From NCBI GenBank assembly GCA_015143295.1, contig CM026562.1:10196041-10260040 (forward strand): a stretch of 64,000 nt of DNA, written 5' to 3'. The DNA is from Tetracentron sinense. Taxonomy: Eukaryota > Streptophyta > Magnoliopsida > Trochodendrales > Trochodendraceae. Positions 48,443 to 64,000 of this stretch are shown piece after piece. Each line of letters opens with the position of its first letter. Within the stretch, counting starts at the first letter, position 1. A program made the translations under genes and the position numbers. The notes under the pieces are model-generated. The model ran no database searches, was not told where the DNA came from, and was given only the letters and a program-made list of their open reading frames with translations.

Positions 48443-49239
48443 TATAAGTAATAGATATATGTTTTTAATGAGAGATGGGAGATTAACTTGAGAATAAAGA
48501 GATTCGGGGAGATTAATATTGTTTTAATTGGTATAATTAATTGGGGGGTGTTTGGAAAGATTAATGGGGTAGTGAGTAAAGATTAATTGAAAAAAGGACG
48601 CACATAATGTGGTCTCACAAATGAAGAAGAGTCTTACGTTGCATAATGAAGAAAACACGTGGCATCTATTGAAACATTCAAACTCTACATATAGTAGTAG
48701 TATAGATGAGGTAAGTTGAATCTTTACGGTAGTGTTGCATATCCTCTGCAGGTTTGCATGTGGAAGGTTCCAAATATTTTTAAGAAGTGTTTACATACCA
48801 ATTAACCTGTTTCGAATTCTATTATTTCACACATGTATTAACCTTTTACGAAGTTTCATAGCATCGCATACGGTTGGTACCCGTTTTGAGTTGCTCGTGG
48901 GTTGATGCTTACTGGGGTGAGTGTGTGTCCGAGCGAGTGTGTTTCCTTCCATTGCCTTCAGTAACACCTTGTGGTGTTGAGTTAACCAAAAAAAAAATGA
49001 ATTCTATCATAATTAAGTGTAAGAAAATACAAATTTAGCAAATTACAAAAATGCCATTTAGCTCAAACGGTGAAGGGTGTGCCTCTGAGGGTTGTCTTGG
49101 GACAAGTCTCATCTCAACGATGTGGCTATTACAATGTCCAATCATCATGCATTTACTAACCACCGGCTAAATGTTTCCTTATAAAAAAATTTAAAAAAAG
49201 GGAAAAAATCATTTAAATTAAGAATAACACTAGACATGT
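48443..49239. other. Intergenic stretch, possible third Helitron end
   Basis: At about 48690-48706 the - strand reads TCTATACTACTACTATATGT, a possible further Helitron 5' end, but no matching 3' end was found. At about 48890-48993 a GT-rich stretch ends in taaccaaaaaaaaaa, similar in type to the repeats near 58020-58290. Confidence 0.35.
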
Positions 49240-49690
49240 ATTCCTTTGTAATCGAACCAAGTTGGACCAAACTCACGCTTGGCTTAAACATGTCTGAGTT
49301 TAGCTTGAGCTTGATTTGAGGTCAAATGTTTGAGCTCGAGCTTGGCTTGATTGACAGTTTTTGAACTTAATTCAAACAGAGTCAAGCTCGAGTTCACTCG
49401 AGCTTGATTTGAATGCAAAGGTTATTTTAGCCTATTTTAATTGATTATAATACAATTTTTTTTATCATTAATTAGATTAAATGAAACTGTACAAAATTAA
49501 CCATATGGGACACAAAAATAAGATTTAAGGATGGTCCTTCAATCCATAGAGTAGAGTTAGGGTTTTCAAATCTCAATCTCAACTTATTATTGTCTCCTAA
49601 ACTTGTTATAAGTTAACAAAGTATTATAAGTTATGACGAAGAAAATTAATTATATATTAATATAAATAGCATTCCCAACAAATCTATTAA
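49240..49690. repeat. Dispersed GAGCTTGGCTCGAG-type repeat, copy 2 (left part)
   Basis: Shares with copy 1 the gagctcgagcttggcttgat-like start, the gacacaaaaataagattta stretch and the AT-rich middle. The matching right part (ttttgagctgagcttcaagc) appears only at about 52630-52760, so about 2.9 kb may have been inserted. Confidence 0.5.
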
Positions 49691-50408
49691 TTAAATATAA
49701 GACAAACTTTTTTCTCCCATCCTCCTTTCGTCATGTAGGATTATAATATTCTCATCTTATGACCCGTGTCTTACTGACCACATTTGTTCTTCTTCATTCT
49801 CAAACGACACACCTATCCCCGTCTCTTTCCTCTATTCTCATATGACACAATTCTTGTGAAGAGTTATCTCAAACGTATAGATTAGTATTAATGAGGAGAA
49901 TTATTATTTTGTTAGAAGTGTAATTTGATTAGAATTGAAAAGCCTCTTAATCACAAACGTCTCTCACATAGCGCCTCTCTTTAAGAATAGATTTTCTCTT
50001 TTTCTTTAAAGAGATCAGAAGATAAGAGACCCCACTCTCTCTTCTATTGGTTCCGTCTTACCTTATGTTAATCATCTTCTATTACTGGGTTGTTAAGGAT
50101 TTGTCACGATTCTCTATTCTCTTCCTTATTTTGCATTGCCTATTCAGAGAAGGTATTTTTTTTTCTATTGTGGTAATTAAATTTCTGTAGTGGTTGTATT
50201 ATCTTCATTTGATATTTCTCTATGGATATTTTTCTCTGTTTTTCAGTTATTAATTTCATATTTTAGATTTACGATTAAAAAACAAAGGTATCTTTCAATT
50301 GGGATTTTATGTTGTTGATTTGGATGACTCTGAATATATTGGGGTAGTTGTTTTTTTTTTATTATGTTTGTGTTTTTTTTTATAATCTGTGAAAAAGATG
50401 GTCACCAT
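49691..50408. other. AT-rich intergenic stretch
   Basis: No coding region or element ends recognised; contains CT-rich strings (cccgtctctttcctctattc) but nothing that identifies a gene. Confidence 0.35.
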
Positions 50409-51052
50409 CCACCAGTTTGGTTCGGTGGTCCAAGGGTGTGACGTCGTGGCTAGGGGCGAAGCCAGGAATTTTTCATTGGGGGGGCCGAAATACATGTATA
50501 AAAAAAACTATAGAATTTGTAAGTACGGAACTTGGGGGGTTCGGAGTGTAGCCCCCAAGAAAAAAAAATTTGGGGATAATTTTTTATTTTGAGAATTTTT
50601 TTCTAGTAATGTCCTAGAGGTCTTCATGTGTCCCTATTGATACCCTTAACCATGGTTAAGATTCACCCACATATCCTTGGTTTTTTTTAAAAAATCAAAA
50701 TATTCAAACCATAGTTAAAATTCACTAACTCCTAAAGTTAAAAAAATCTATTTAAAAAAAAAAAAACCAAGGATAAGTAGGTGAACTCTAAGAATGAGTG
50801 ATTTTTAACCATAGTTAAGGGGTGCTCAATAGAGACATGCGGCTAAAGGGCATAAAGTATAGTAAAAAAATTAAAAAATTTAGGGGGCCCATTATTTCTT
50901 AGCAAAGCACTAAAGGAATTTCAAAAAAATTTGGGGGGCCATGGCCACCCCCCGCCCCCCTAGCTCCACCCCTGGTAGTGGCATTACGGAACTACAGAGA
51001 GTACGAACCCCAATGGTTTCGCCTCCTTGAGGAGGAGCTTTACAAAAAAAAA
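50409..51052 (+). mobile_element. tRNA-derived SINE split by a 527-bp TIR element
   Basis: Outer parts are 50409-50450 (box A-like tggttcggtggtcc) and 50978-51052 (box B-like gagtacgaacccca, then a body and an A run at 51041-51052). Removing 50451-50977 plus one copy of gtggc restores a continuous SINE reading gacgtcgtggcattacgg. Confidence 0.7.
50451..50977. mobile_element. 527-bp TIR element inside the SINE, 5-bp direct flanks
   Basis: Starts taggggcgaagccagg and ends ctagctccacccctggta, imperfect inverted repeats. The string gtggc lies on both sides (50446-50450 and 50978-50982). Superfamily unclear, since 5 bp is not typical of hAT (8) or Mutator (9-11). Confidence 0.7.
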
Positions 51053-51059
51053 AAAACAG

Positions 51060-51340
51060 TCATTCCGGTTGGTCTACTTCCTCCGGTTTGGCTTAGCCGG
51101 GGATGAGTCGGAGCAAGTCAAAGGACTTGAGGTGGTTTGTATGGCTTTGGTGCCAACAAGTGAGGATATTGGCGCACCCATCGGTTGGGGTCTTCTTGAC
51201 TCATTGTGGTTGGAGTTCGGTCATTGAGGCACTTGCATTTGGGTGCTCTCTTGTTCTGTTGCCATTACATGTAGACCAAGGGTTAATTTGTAGGGGACTT
51301 TAAGAGAATAAGATCGGGTATAAAAGATCTGATGCATCAA
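51060..51340 (+). pseudogene. UDP-glycosyltransferase fragment (UGT91-like)
   Basis: In frame from 51103 it reads [20 protein letters not shown] then [20 protein letters not shown] and a stop. This is the PSPG sugar-donor box with the HCGW motif and the closing Asp-Gln pair. Just upstream, in another frame, PVGLLPP matches a segment that in full UGT91 proteins lies well before the box, so the stretch in between is missing. The family attaches sugars to small molecules in the cytosol. Only about 80 residues remain, cut off on both sides, directly after the SINE tail. It cannot be functional. Confidence 0.8.
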
Positions 51341-52624
51341 GAAATGTTTTAACCCAAAGACACTAGATCATACAAGTATAGATTAGACTTTTAAATTGTT
51401 TTGCAATTTTTTATCACATTATATGTTGTGTATAATTGTCTACTATTAGAGATGATGTGTTATACCTAAATAGAATAAATTGATCATATTCTAAAATTAA
51501 TAAACCCACTATCACTTTGATACTATGTCTTTTTTTTTTTTTTTCCCAATTTTGAATTTCAGAAATGGAATGAATTTACATGCAATTCAAAGCGGCAACG
51601 TACGATTGTGACTATTCACATATGGATGGGTTTGCTCAATTACAACAAACCCGACGACATTTTCAAATATCATTTTGAGAGAGTGGAGAAACAAGCTATA
51701 CGAACAGTAAGTAAATATTTTATTTTCTCATTATAATTCTTTTATAATTAATTATTTATTATCAAATATTTTCAAATTCTATTATTTGAATCTAATTCAG
51801 CTTTTACTTTTTCACAGTATCACGTTGGCTTACAAGTGAGACACATTTTGAAAAAATGGTCATGCATAGCTAAATATCGGTAAGATCACTAATTTTAGTA
51901 TATCCTTATATTTTAATGTTTCATGTTTATTTTTTTTCACAAATTATCTGTTGCATATTGAACTTCGTGAAAAAATTGGATTTAAAAAAAAAACTGAAAC
52001 AAGTATTTTTCTAACTTTCAGGTCAATACGAATTGATGAATTTATTTATGTATTCAAATATTGATTCATTAGCCTATTAACTATTCAACATAATTATAAT
52101 ATATTTCCAACAATTTTACAAACAAAAAAAGTTATGTGATCACAAAATAGATATACAAAATATAGAAAGACGTATTAGGTCAAGCAGTAGCAGTTAAAAA
52201 AATTTCAAGGTACTCTACAATTGATTACTTATTTGTACATTCAAATTATTGGGACATCACAAATAGTAACAATTTTTTTCTTCTTTTCTTATTTTTTCAG
52301 ATTTAATACAGCTATGAAGAATACTTACAACATTCTGTTATTTGTCACAATATTATTCATAATTAATTGACATGATTATTATTGTATATTCCCAACACAT
52401 CTATAATTGTTTTATTTTTTTGTATATGTGGTTTCACTTCTATTAATTATATTTACCTTCTACCTACACAGAGTGTTTGTACTCTTTTTTAATGATTTTA
52501 TCAATGTTACTATTTTACATTTCATATCAATTTTTTTGCCCGTATATATGTATATATATGTATGTGTGTATGTATGTATGTATGTGTGTATTTTGAGCTA
52601 TATATATGTATGTATGTATGTGTG
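51341..52624. other. AT-rich intergenic stretch
   Basis: No gene seen. A tatgtatgtatg microsatellite occupies about 52543-52622. Confidence 0.4.
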
Positions 52625-52760
52625 TGTATTTTGAGCTGAGCTTCAAGCCGCGTCCCTCAAGCTCGACTTGTTTAAACATTCGAGCTTAAATAAAAGATTA
52701 GCTTGGTTCGTTTGAGACTAAAATGGCATCTTGAGCTAATTGAGAAAAACCAAATTGACA
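52625..52760. repeat. Dispersed GAGCTTGGCTCGAG-type repeat, right part
   Basis: ttttgagctgagcttcaagc, then cattcgagcttaaataaaag and gattagcttggttcgtttga, match the right end of copy 1 (27140-27250). Confidence 0.5.
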
Positions 52761-52811
52761 CAATCAATTATCCAAAACTTCACCTGAACTGTAAGACAAG
52801 TTTGGGTGGGT

Positions 52812-53262
52812 TGGATGTAGAGTTGTAAACATAGCAAATTCGAAATTGATAGTGATATATCAGAATTCATATCCAAGTACAAATCCGACAATCTGTATTT
52901 GATTAAATATCCGACGGATATAATTAGAGTATTTGTATCCGACTTTGATTAAAATATTTAAATTATCCAATTACTTCTAAAAAAAATTTAAAAGAAAGAT
53001 AAAAAGGGTATTTAATCTTATAATATATTATGCATACATATAAAAATATATTATATGATTTATTGAATATTTATCGAATCGGATATATCAATATTTAATA
53101 TATAAGCAGATAATAAAATTGCAATTTGAATTCATTCCGTTTGATGCCTATTCGGATAACTATCCGAGTTAACAAATTTGGATACGGATAATATCTGTTT
53201 TTTTTTTTAACAAATTTGGGTACAGATAATATCTGTATTTGTTAACACCCCTAATTAGAGAG
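52812..53262. mobile_element. Palindromic MITE-like repeat
   Basis: Begins tagagttgtaaacatagcaa and ends atttgttaacacccctaa, with roughly inverted ends and inner tatccgac/gtcggat-type strings; a cggataatatctg stretch is duplicated at about 53185 and 53226. No target duplication found. Confidence 0.5.
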
Positions 53263-53784
53263 AGATCGGAATTTGCCACTCCCTTAAACAGTTTTTTCCC
53301 ATTTTTTTGGTAGCATTATCTATAGTCGGTAGTTAGGGCTAGTCCAGCACTGAAGGAAAGATCCGGACTTAATGCCAGATCACCCTTATTCGAGCCTAAA
53401 TCTTCTATGTAGAACCCTACACTATTTTTGATATCCAATCCTACACGTATCAATAAAAATGTAACATATATCCTCTAGCTTTTTCTAAAACCCAATCTAA
53501 GTTAGCACAATGTAGGATTTTAGAGAACAACAAAACTATACTTTAAAAGAAAAATGTGTTTTCTTTATTAACCAAAGTAGACCAGATACCAAAAATTGTA
53601 TATGACTCCTATAGAGGATTCACACTCCAAAGGAATGAGAACACCTCAGTTGGGAAAGCCATAAGGTCCGGCCAATTTGCGATAAGGTCTAGCTTCTAAA
53701 TAATATCTCCCACTTTTTTTCCCTTATTTTCAATTTTGCATTTTCATTCAGAAAAGACATCTGACCTCTTGCAAAGCATACACA

Positions 53785-53950
53785 TTTTTTTTGTAACTCG
53801 GGGGTGTTCCCAACCCTTCGGGTCAGGACTAACCCCCGAAAGTGCGACAGGAGCCCGCAACCCGTCACACCATCTAAGTCCGGGAAACCCCCGTAGGACT
53901 GGCCCCAAAGAGGAGTGGGATGTCGAACCCAAGATGGCTAGGGAGTGAGA
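53785..53950 (-). mobile_element. tRNA-derived SINE fragment, - strand
   Basis: Box B-like gggttcgacatcccact on the - strand (about 53925), a GC-rich body, and an A-rich tail shown as the T run at 53787-53793. The box A end is missing. The overlapping ORFs on both strands are not genes. Confidence 0.6.
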
Positions 53951-54129
53951 GATTTCAGAGAATAAGAGGGTGATTGCTCGAACTCGAAGGTCTAGCTTAG
54001 CTTTATAAGGTTAAGACCGAGAATGATGGCTAGGGATTGAAAGAGATTTCAGAGGCATGATGTCCTGCAAAAAATCTAGGGCTCGAATCATATTTGAAAA
54101 TCAGATATGGCCAGAATAGAAAAAATCTA

Positions 54130-54215
54130 GGACTGTATTCAAGCCGAGCTTGACCAAGTTTGAACTTGGCTTGAGTTTGATTCGAGCTCGAATGTTTAGG
54201 CTTGATGTGACACTT
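54130..54215. repeat. Dispersed GAGCTTGGCTCGAG-type repeat, short fragment
   Basis: Holds ggcttgagtttgattcgagc and tcgaatgtttaggcttga, as in copy 1 at about 26810-26850. Confidence 0.5.
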
Positions 54216-54481
54216 ATTGGGCCTCAAAAAATAATAATAATGAATGCGTCACCATTTTAATATGTGGTAAAAAATCAGCTTAATCGAGATGTCTCAGCCA
54301 TTGCTTAGATGACGAAAACTATAACTTAGGTTGGGTCACATTAACCTTACAAGTTAATACAAACCAACCATCTAGGGTTAATGACAAATTTTTCCAACCT
54401 ACAATCGGATGGCCTAGGTTGGTGAAACTTCTGGAAGGTTTTCCTACTTGAGAGTACCTTGCCTGATGGTAATGCCAGTTC

Positions 54482-54914
54482 CAAGGTTTTTGAGGTAGAA
54501 TAGCATGTGCCACCTCGGTTTGAAATCTCGATATTATCGGTTTGAAATCTCGGTGATTTTGGTCAGCCAACCTGAACCAAAATAAAAAAACTAAAATAAA
54601 AAAAATTCGGTATTTCAATGGGATTTCCGATTCCGATTTATTAATATTTTATATAAATTTTACATATTTATATAAATATTATTATTTTATTTTCAAATGA
54701 AAATATAAATTTCTAAATTTTCAATAATAGTTCCAAAATATTTCAAAATTTTAATTAAAAAAAACCTATTTGAAAAAAATTTCCAAAATAAAGCCAAAAT
54801 TCTGAAATTCTGAAAATTTGACCCAAAATTTCCAACCCGGCCGAAATCGTGTTTTCCGAAATCTATGCTATATCGATATCGTTGGGGATGGAGAAACCGG
54901 GATTTTAAACCTTG
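54482..54914. mobile_element. hAT-type MITE, same family as 55211
   Basis: Begins caaggtttttgaggtag and ends gggattttaaaccttg; the middle has many aaatttcc and cgaaat strings and the attattattttatttt core shared with 55211-55658. The flanks no longer show a good 8-bp duplication. Confidence 0.6.
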
Positions 54915-55067
54915 GCCGAGAGTGGAACAATAATGGGTTGCCCATCTTTTATGCTGCTGTTTATTGATGGTACTTGCCTTTTGCCATTTTTTTGCATCTC
55001 CATTTTTCTTAGGGGGGATTTGGTTTGAAACTCTTATTTATTGCTTCTACTTTGTTTTTTGTTTTTT

Positions 55068-55700
55068 TGATAACTGAGGGTTTGCCCTTTTGAGACAAGG
55101 ACTAGTTCCTTTGGGCATCCATACCGACCCACTCAGAATTTTCCCTATAGACACCAGGGTAAGTCGAGGAGTGGGAGTTGAATACACAACCCGAGGGAGC
55201 AAACCCGGGACAAGGTTTTTAATTTCAAAATTTGTGGCGATTTCGGCCAGCCAACCCAAATCGAAATCCCGAAAAATTGCAGGATTTCAACAAAATTTCG
55301 AAATCCGAAATATTAATATTTTATTAATTATATATATATGTTGTTAATATATATATATGTTAAAATATAATAATTTATTAAAATTTTATATATTTATATA
55401 AATATTATTATTTTATTTTTAAATTTAATATATTAAATTTTGAAATTTCAATAAAAATTTCAAAATATTTCGGAATTTTAATTTAAAGAAACCTATTTAA
55501 AAATTTTAAAAAAAAATTAGATTTCGGCTGAAATTTCGAAATCTTCGAAATCCGAAATTTGACCCTAAATTTTCAAAATTTCAGCCGAAATCTGATTTTC
55601 AAAATAAACCCAGTTTCGATGTCGTTGGGGTTGGCCGAAACCGAAATTTTAAACCTTGACCCGGGATGCCAGCCAACCGCATCAACACCTGTAAATTGTT
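55068..55700 (-). mobile_element. SINE fragment containing a nested MITE
   Basis: The stretch 55068-55210 (ggactagttcctttgggcat, box B-like gagttgaatacacaaccc) resembles the GC-rich SINEs at 53785 and 60297. It continues after the MITE (55659 onward, gccagccaaccgcatcaac), so the MITE is the younger insertion. Confidence 0.5.
55211..55658. mobile_element. 448-bp hAT-type MITE with perfect 8-bp target duplication
   Basis: Ends caaggtttttaatttc and gaaattttaaaccttg are inverted repeats, and the flanks carry acccggga at 55203-55210 and 55659-55666. The sequence is dominated by gaaatttcg-type strings that make it largely self-complementary. Confidence 0.9.
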
Positions 55701-56397
55701 CACCTCTTAAGAATTCATTTTCATCATCATTTCTCCAAAAATAACACGACAAAATAGAGTGAAGCCTTCTGCTCTGTACCCATAACAAATATGTAAGACT
55801 TTGAGATTGTTCCTCCATCTTCATGGGAATGTTCCAACCCAAGTTGCTTATCTGTTTACAGAATTACAGTATGCTACTCAAATTCTGGTTGCACTTTGCC
55901 TAGAATACCAAGTTCTTTTTGTCAAATTTATGTGAAGTTTCTTCCAATTTAGCCTACTAGCTGAAATAGTAACTTGTTTAAATCGTCATCGAAACAGAGA
56001 CCACACCAGAGTGGCTCAGATTTGTTCATCAAAGGAAACTAAGAATGGGTTCCCTAGTGTGTAAAATTTCTGTTCCATCATTAAAATAAGGAAAATGAAT
56101 AACTAACCGCACGGTCAGCTTGTCCATTTAACTGTGGTCAAGTAATTTTAACCTTGGAGTTATTTTTTTAATAAAAAAAGTTGTTGAAATTTGATTGGAT
56201 GGTTGGCGGACCTTGCCATCCTCTAATCACTACTCTTAAAATAATGAGCTAAACAAAAAAATTTGCAGAGTACACGCAAATAATCCCCAGAACACATCTG
56301 GTGAGGCACAGTGTTAAGTATCAAGAGGGTAATATAGAGGAAGAAGAATAGCTGGTTATGTATACCCATAATGTATTTTCTGACTTATCTTTACCTG

Positions 56398-61590
<5,193 letters not shown>

Positions 61591-61849
61591 TCAGAATGCA
61601 CTGTGAAAGTGAACCAAGGAAGAATTGAATGAAGAAAATTCATGTAAAAATGCATGAACACAATACAACTTTTCTTTTTGTTGGAAAAATGCATATGAAA
61701 AATGTTACCTAGCGAGAAAACTATACATTTGGGAGTATTTAAGGAATAATGATATGTTATGACTAGTTTGTACAGCAAACCAGCTTCATGGCGGGTTACA
61801 ATGAAAGGAACATATTTCGAGAAGACAACTGGTGTGGTGCTAATCATCT

Positions 61850-62700
61850 ATGTGAGATTCTCCCTCGTCCTTATAACTTAGTTCCTCAAAAGAACCTCCA
61901 AATAAATTATTTTTCCAGAAGGGATAGAGTTTTATCTTAGTGTCCGATCTTCTGAGGGAACTTGCGAGATAGGAAAATTGAGGAGAACATCACTGTTCTC
62001 AAATGTCTGGACAATTACACACACCCCTGAAAAGGATGGACATGCAACTGTGCAAGTGCGGAAAGTGGAACTAAAGTGGTCTTCCCAGTTAGATATTTCT
62101 ACCATTCTTTATAGGACAGAATGACTGAGTGTCCCTGACTAGAAAAATATTTGGAAAGCGCTATCCCGTCCTTGAGTCAAGGCATTCATTTGGACTGCAG
62201 AACTTGACAAGATTCCTTGTGATCGACCATTTAATTTATCGGGCATGAACATGCTGAATAGATTCAGCTTATGCAGGAATAAGCAGATGGCAGAGATCAG
62301 CTTTTGGTTCACATGGTCGGCATGGAACTTCTACATTTTTCGTATTAAGTGGGTTCCTCCAAGAAAGTTGCGACTTACAAGAGATTGTTTCAAGTTTTCC
62401 TCCAGGACCCTTCGGGATAAGTGAAAGGACCCTTAGTAAAATGTTCCTTGCGCCAATGCTTGGGAATTTGGACCGAACAGTATAGTAGAATATTTGAGGT
62501 AATCAGGTAATTGACTGCTCATGTCTAGGACCGTTAATGATATTGGCTATGTTATTAATAGCATAGCCCACTACGAGTGAGTCAAAAATGGAAGATTTTT
62601 TAAGGGATGGACCATATTGTAACTTTTTGTGGCTTCCACTTATTCAGTGGGGAATTCTCTTCCCCCTGCCTCTTGTAATCTTTCCATCTACAACGACTGA
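61850..62700 (+). mobile_element. Degenerate L1 LINE fragment in the AGD12-type intron
   Basis: About 62100-62350 reads, across frames, WKALSRP-like and TWTAELDKIPCDRPFNLSG, then SLCRNKQ, recalling the zf-RVT domain of the LINEs in SKIP5 intron 1. No clear poly(A) tail or target duplication; it is old. Confidence 0.5.
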
Positions 62701-64000
62701 ATACACAAGTTACAGATTTAAGAAGAAAAAAGACAGCATCCCTAATCTAGGAAATTTTTTTTAATAAAATGGAAACTAATTATGCGCACGACGGCACAAG
62801 AGAGGTGATCACCTTCAGCTTGGTGTTAGCATTTTATAATTAAACCTCAAACCAAAAGTAAATAGAACTTCTGAGAGTAAATTAAAGAGGAAATAGAATG
62901 ACTTCCCAAAGAAGATGAAATCTGAAAACCAAGAGAATTAAAGAAAGAGTAATGATGATTTTAGACTCTTAGGGACCTCATCCACCCATATCAACAGCTG
63001 TACTCACTACAATGTCTCCAAAGGAAAAGCTTCCATCTAATCTGAAATCAGGCAGATCTTACATAATGCATAAAGATAGGCCGATACCAAAAAGAGTTTT
63101 TGATGAATTAAAAATTCTGCAGGGTGAGAGGCAATAGAGGTGTCAATTAAGTAACTATAGTGATTCTCGTTAATGATGGCTGGCTATGGTGGTGTTAAGT
63201 GAGTTAACCAGTAATGAATTAGCATCAAGAATAACACTAATTTATATGGAAGGCATATTTAATTGAGCCTAATTTATTTTTCTATAATCACAATCCCTGA
63301 CCCGTATATTGTGATATTAACTGATGACTTTTCCTAACAGTCATAATTTGCCCCAAGGTTAAGTTACTGATATGAATTATGACCCCATGAACATTATCTG
63401 TCCTCTTAAAATTTCTTGTTGTTGGATTTAGTAAATGAAATGAAGACTTTAATTAGTAGCCCAACATGTCAGATGAGCTGATTATTATAGAACATGTATT
63501 GTCTATAAGGTGGTACTGAACTCCAAAGCTTAGCCTTACATGGTTTTAGATATCTGCAAATATATATATGCTGATATATCCCAATATCTCAGGCCAAGCA
63601 TATTTATCGTTTTACAAAATATCGCCAATATATTGCACACATATCAAAATATAAAGCATCACCTCACAATATACTGCAATTACTGAATTATCTCAAAGAG
63701 AAATTGTTTTTTTTTACGACGAACTTACAACATGTCCATTGACATGGGAAAAATCAACTGGCAAGCGAGATATTTTGGTTTTTTTTTTTCTTAGTTTTTC
63801 ATCAAATTCACTTGGATTTGAATTGTTAAACCCAAAATCAACCAAAAGTGAAGAGAATTGTCGGTAGAACGCGCAAGGCAAATTTGATTGAAAAAAAATG
63901 GTGATACGTGTATTTTTTCTAAAATTTCTAGTTTTTAAGCTTAATAGTAGGTCAGTCATCTTCAAATTTCAGTATGTTGTAATGTTTTAGGTAGATCTAA
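62701..64000. other. AGD12: Upstream part of the AGD12-type gene (intron)
   Basis: I looked on the - strand for the missing ARF-GAP N-terminal exon (NRVCADCGAPDPKWA-like) and did not find it, so it lies to the right of the window. Otherwise AT-rich, with alternating atatatat and cgatatatt-type strings at about 63560-63680 and no coding region recognised. Confidence 0.5.

Noticed and set aside
53736-53948. Overlapping ORFs on both strands around 53.8 kb
   Set aside because: They lie in a GC-rich SINE fragment; the apparent coding signal comes from base composition.
62920-63120. Possible missing ARF-GAP exon on the - strand
   Set aside because: The reading (GSFSFGDIVVSTAVDMGG) has no CxxC or KWA motif and does not fit the family.

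Overview
This is a stretch of a repeat-rich flowering-plant nuclear genome. The evidence is three spliced host genes whose encoded proteins match plant families closely, together with plant-type transposons: MULE, L1 LINE, Helitron, hAT-like MITEs, tRNA-derived SINEs and a solo LTR. Introns are long (13.1 kb, 4.9 kb) and mostly filled with transposons. No bacterial or organellar features and no CRISPR array are seen. The species cannot be fixed from the sequence alone.

Layout. About 0.1-11.6 kb: one large, decayed Mutator-like element. It has a MURA-type transposase on the + strand, a converging DUF1985/Ulp1 (C48) protease gene on the - strand, and five arrays of related minisatellites built around a CGAAAATG core. 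About 11.66-26.66 kb: an F-box gene orthologous to Arabidopsis SKIP5, five exons, + strand. Its 13.1-kb first intron splits the F-box and holds three L1 LINE copies (one nested inside another in opposite orientation) and at least four hAT-type elements, three of them with perfect 8-bp target duplications. About 26.7-36.5 kb: intergenic repeats, including SINEs, a TIR element and a 2.2-kb solo LTR with a 5-bp target duplication. About 36.6-45.6 kb: a SINA-type RING E3 ubiquitin ligase gene closest to the rice DIS1 clade, + strand, three coding exons plus a probable upstream leader exon. About 45.6-56.4 kb: a dense repeat graveyard with two Helitron copies of one family, an 8-bp-TSD hAT MITE, a SINE split by a 527-bp TIR element, a broken UDP-glycosyltransferase fragment and a pair of related MITEs. 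About 56.4-64 kb: the 3' six exons of an ARF-GAP/C2 protein gene (AGD12 type), - strand; its first exon or exons lie beyond the right edge.

The three host genes have no obvious pathway link beyond all being regulatory: SKIP5 and the SINA protein both belong to ubiquitin ligase systems, and the AGD protein regulates ARF GTPases in membrane traffic. The most noteworthy structure is the MULE. Its two subterminal arrays carry the same repeat family in opposite orientation, the same core also fills the introns of its protease gene, and its right end lies close to the SKIP5 start codon. I did not find a convincing new biological system; the unusual items are mainly transposon architecture.
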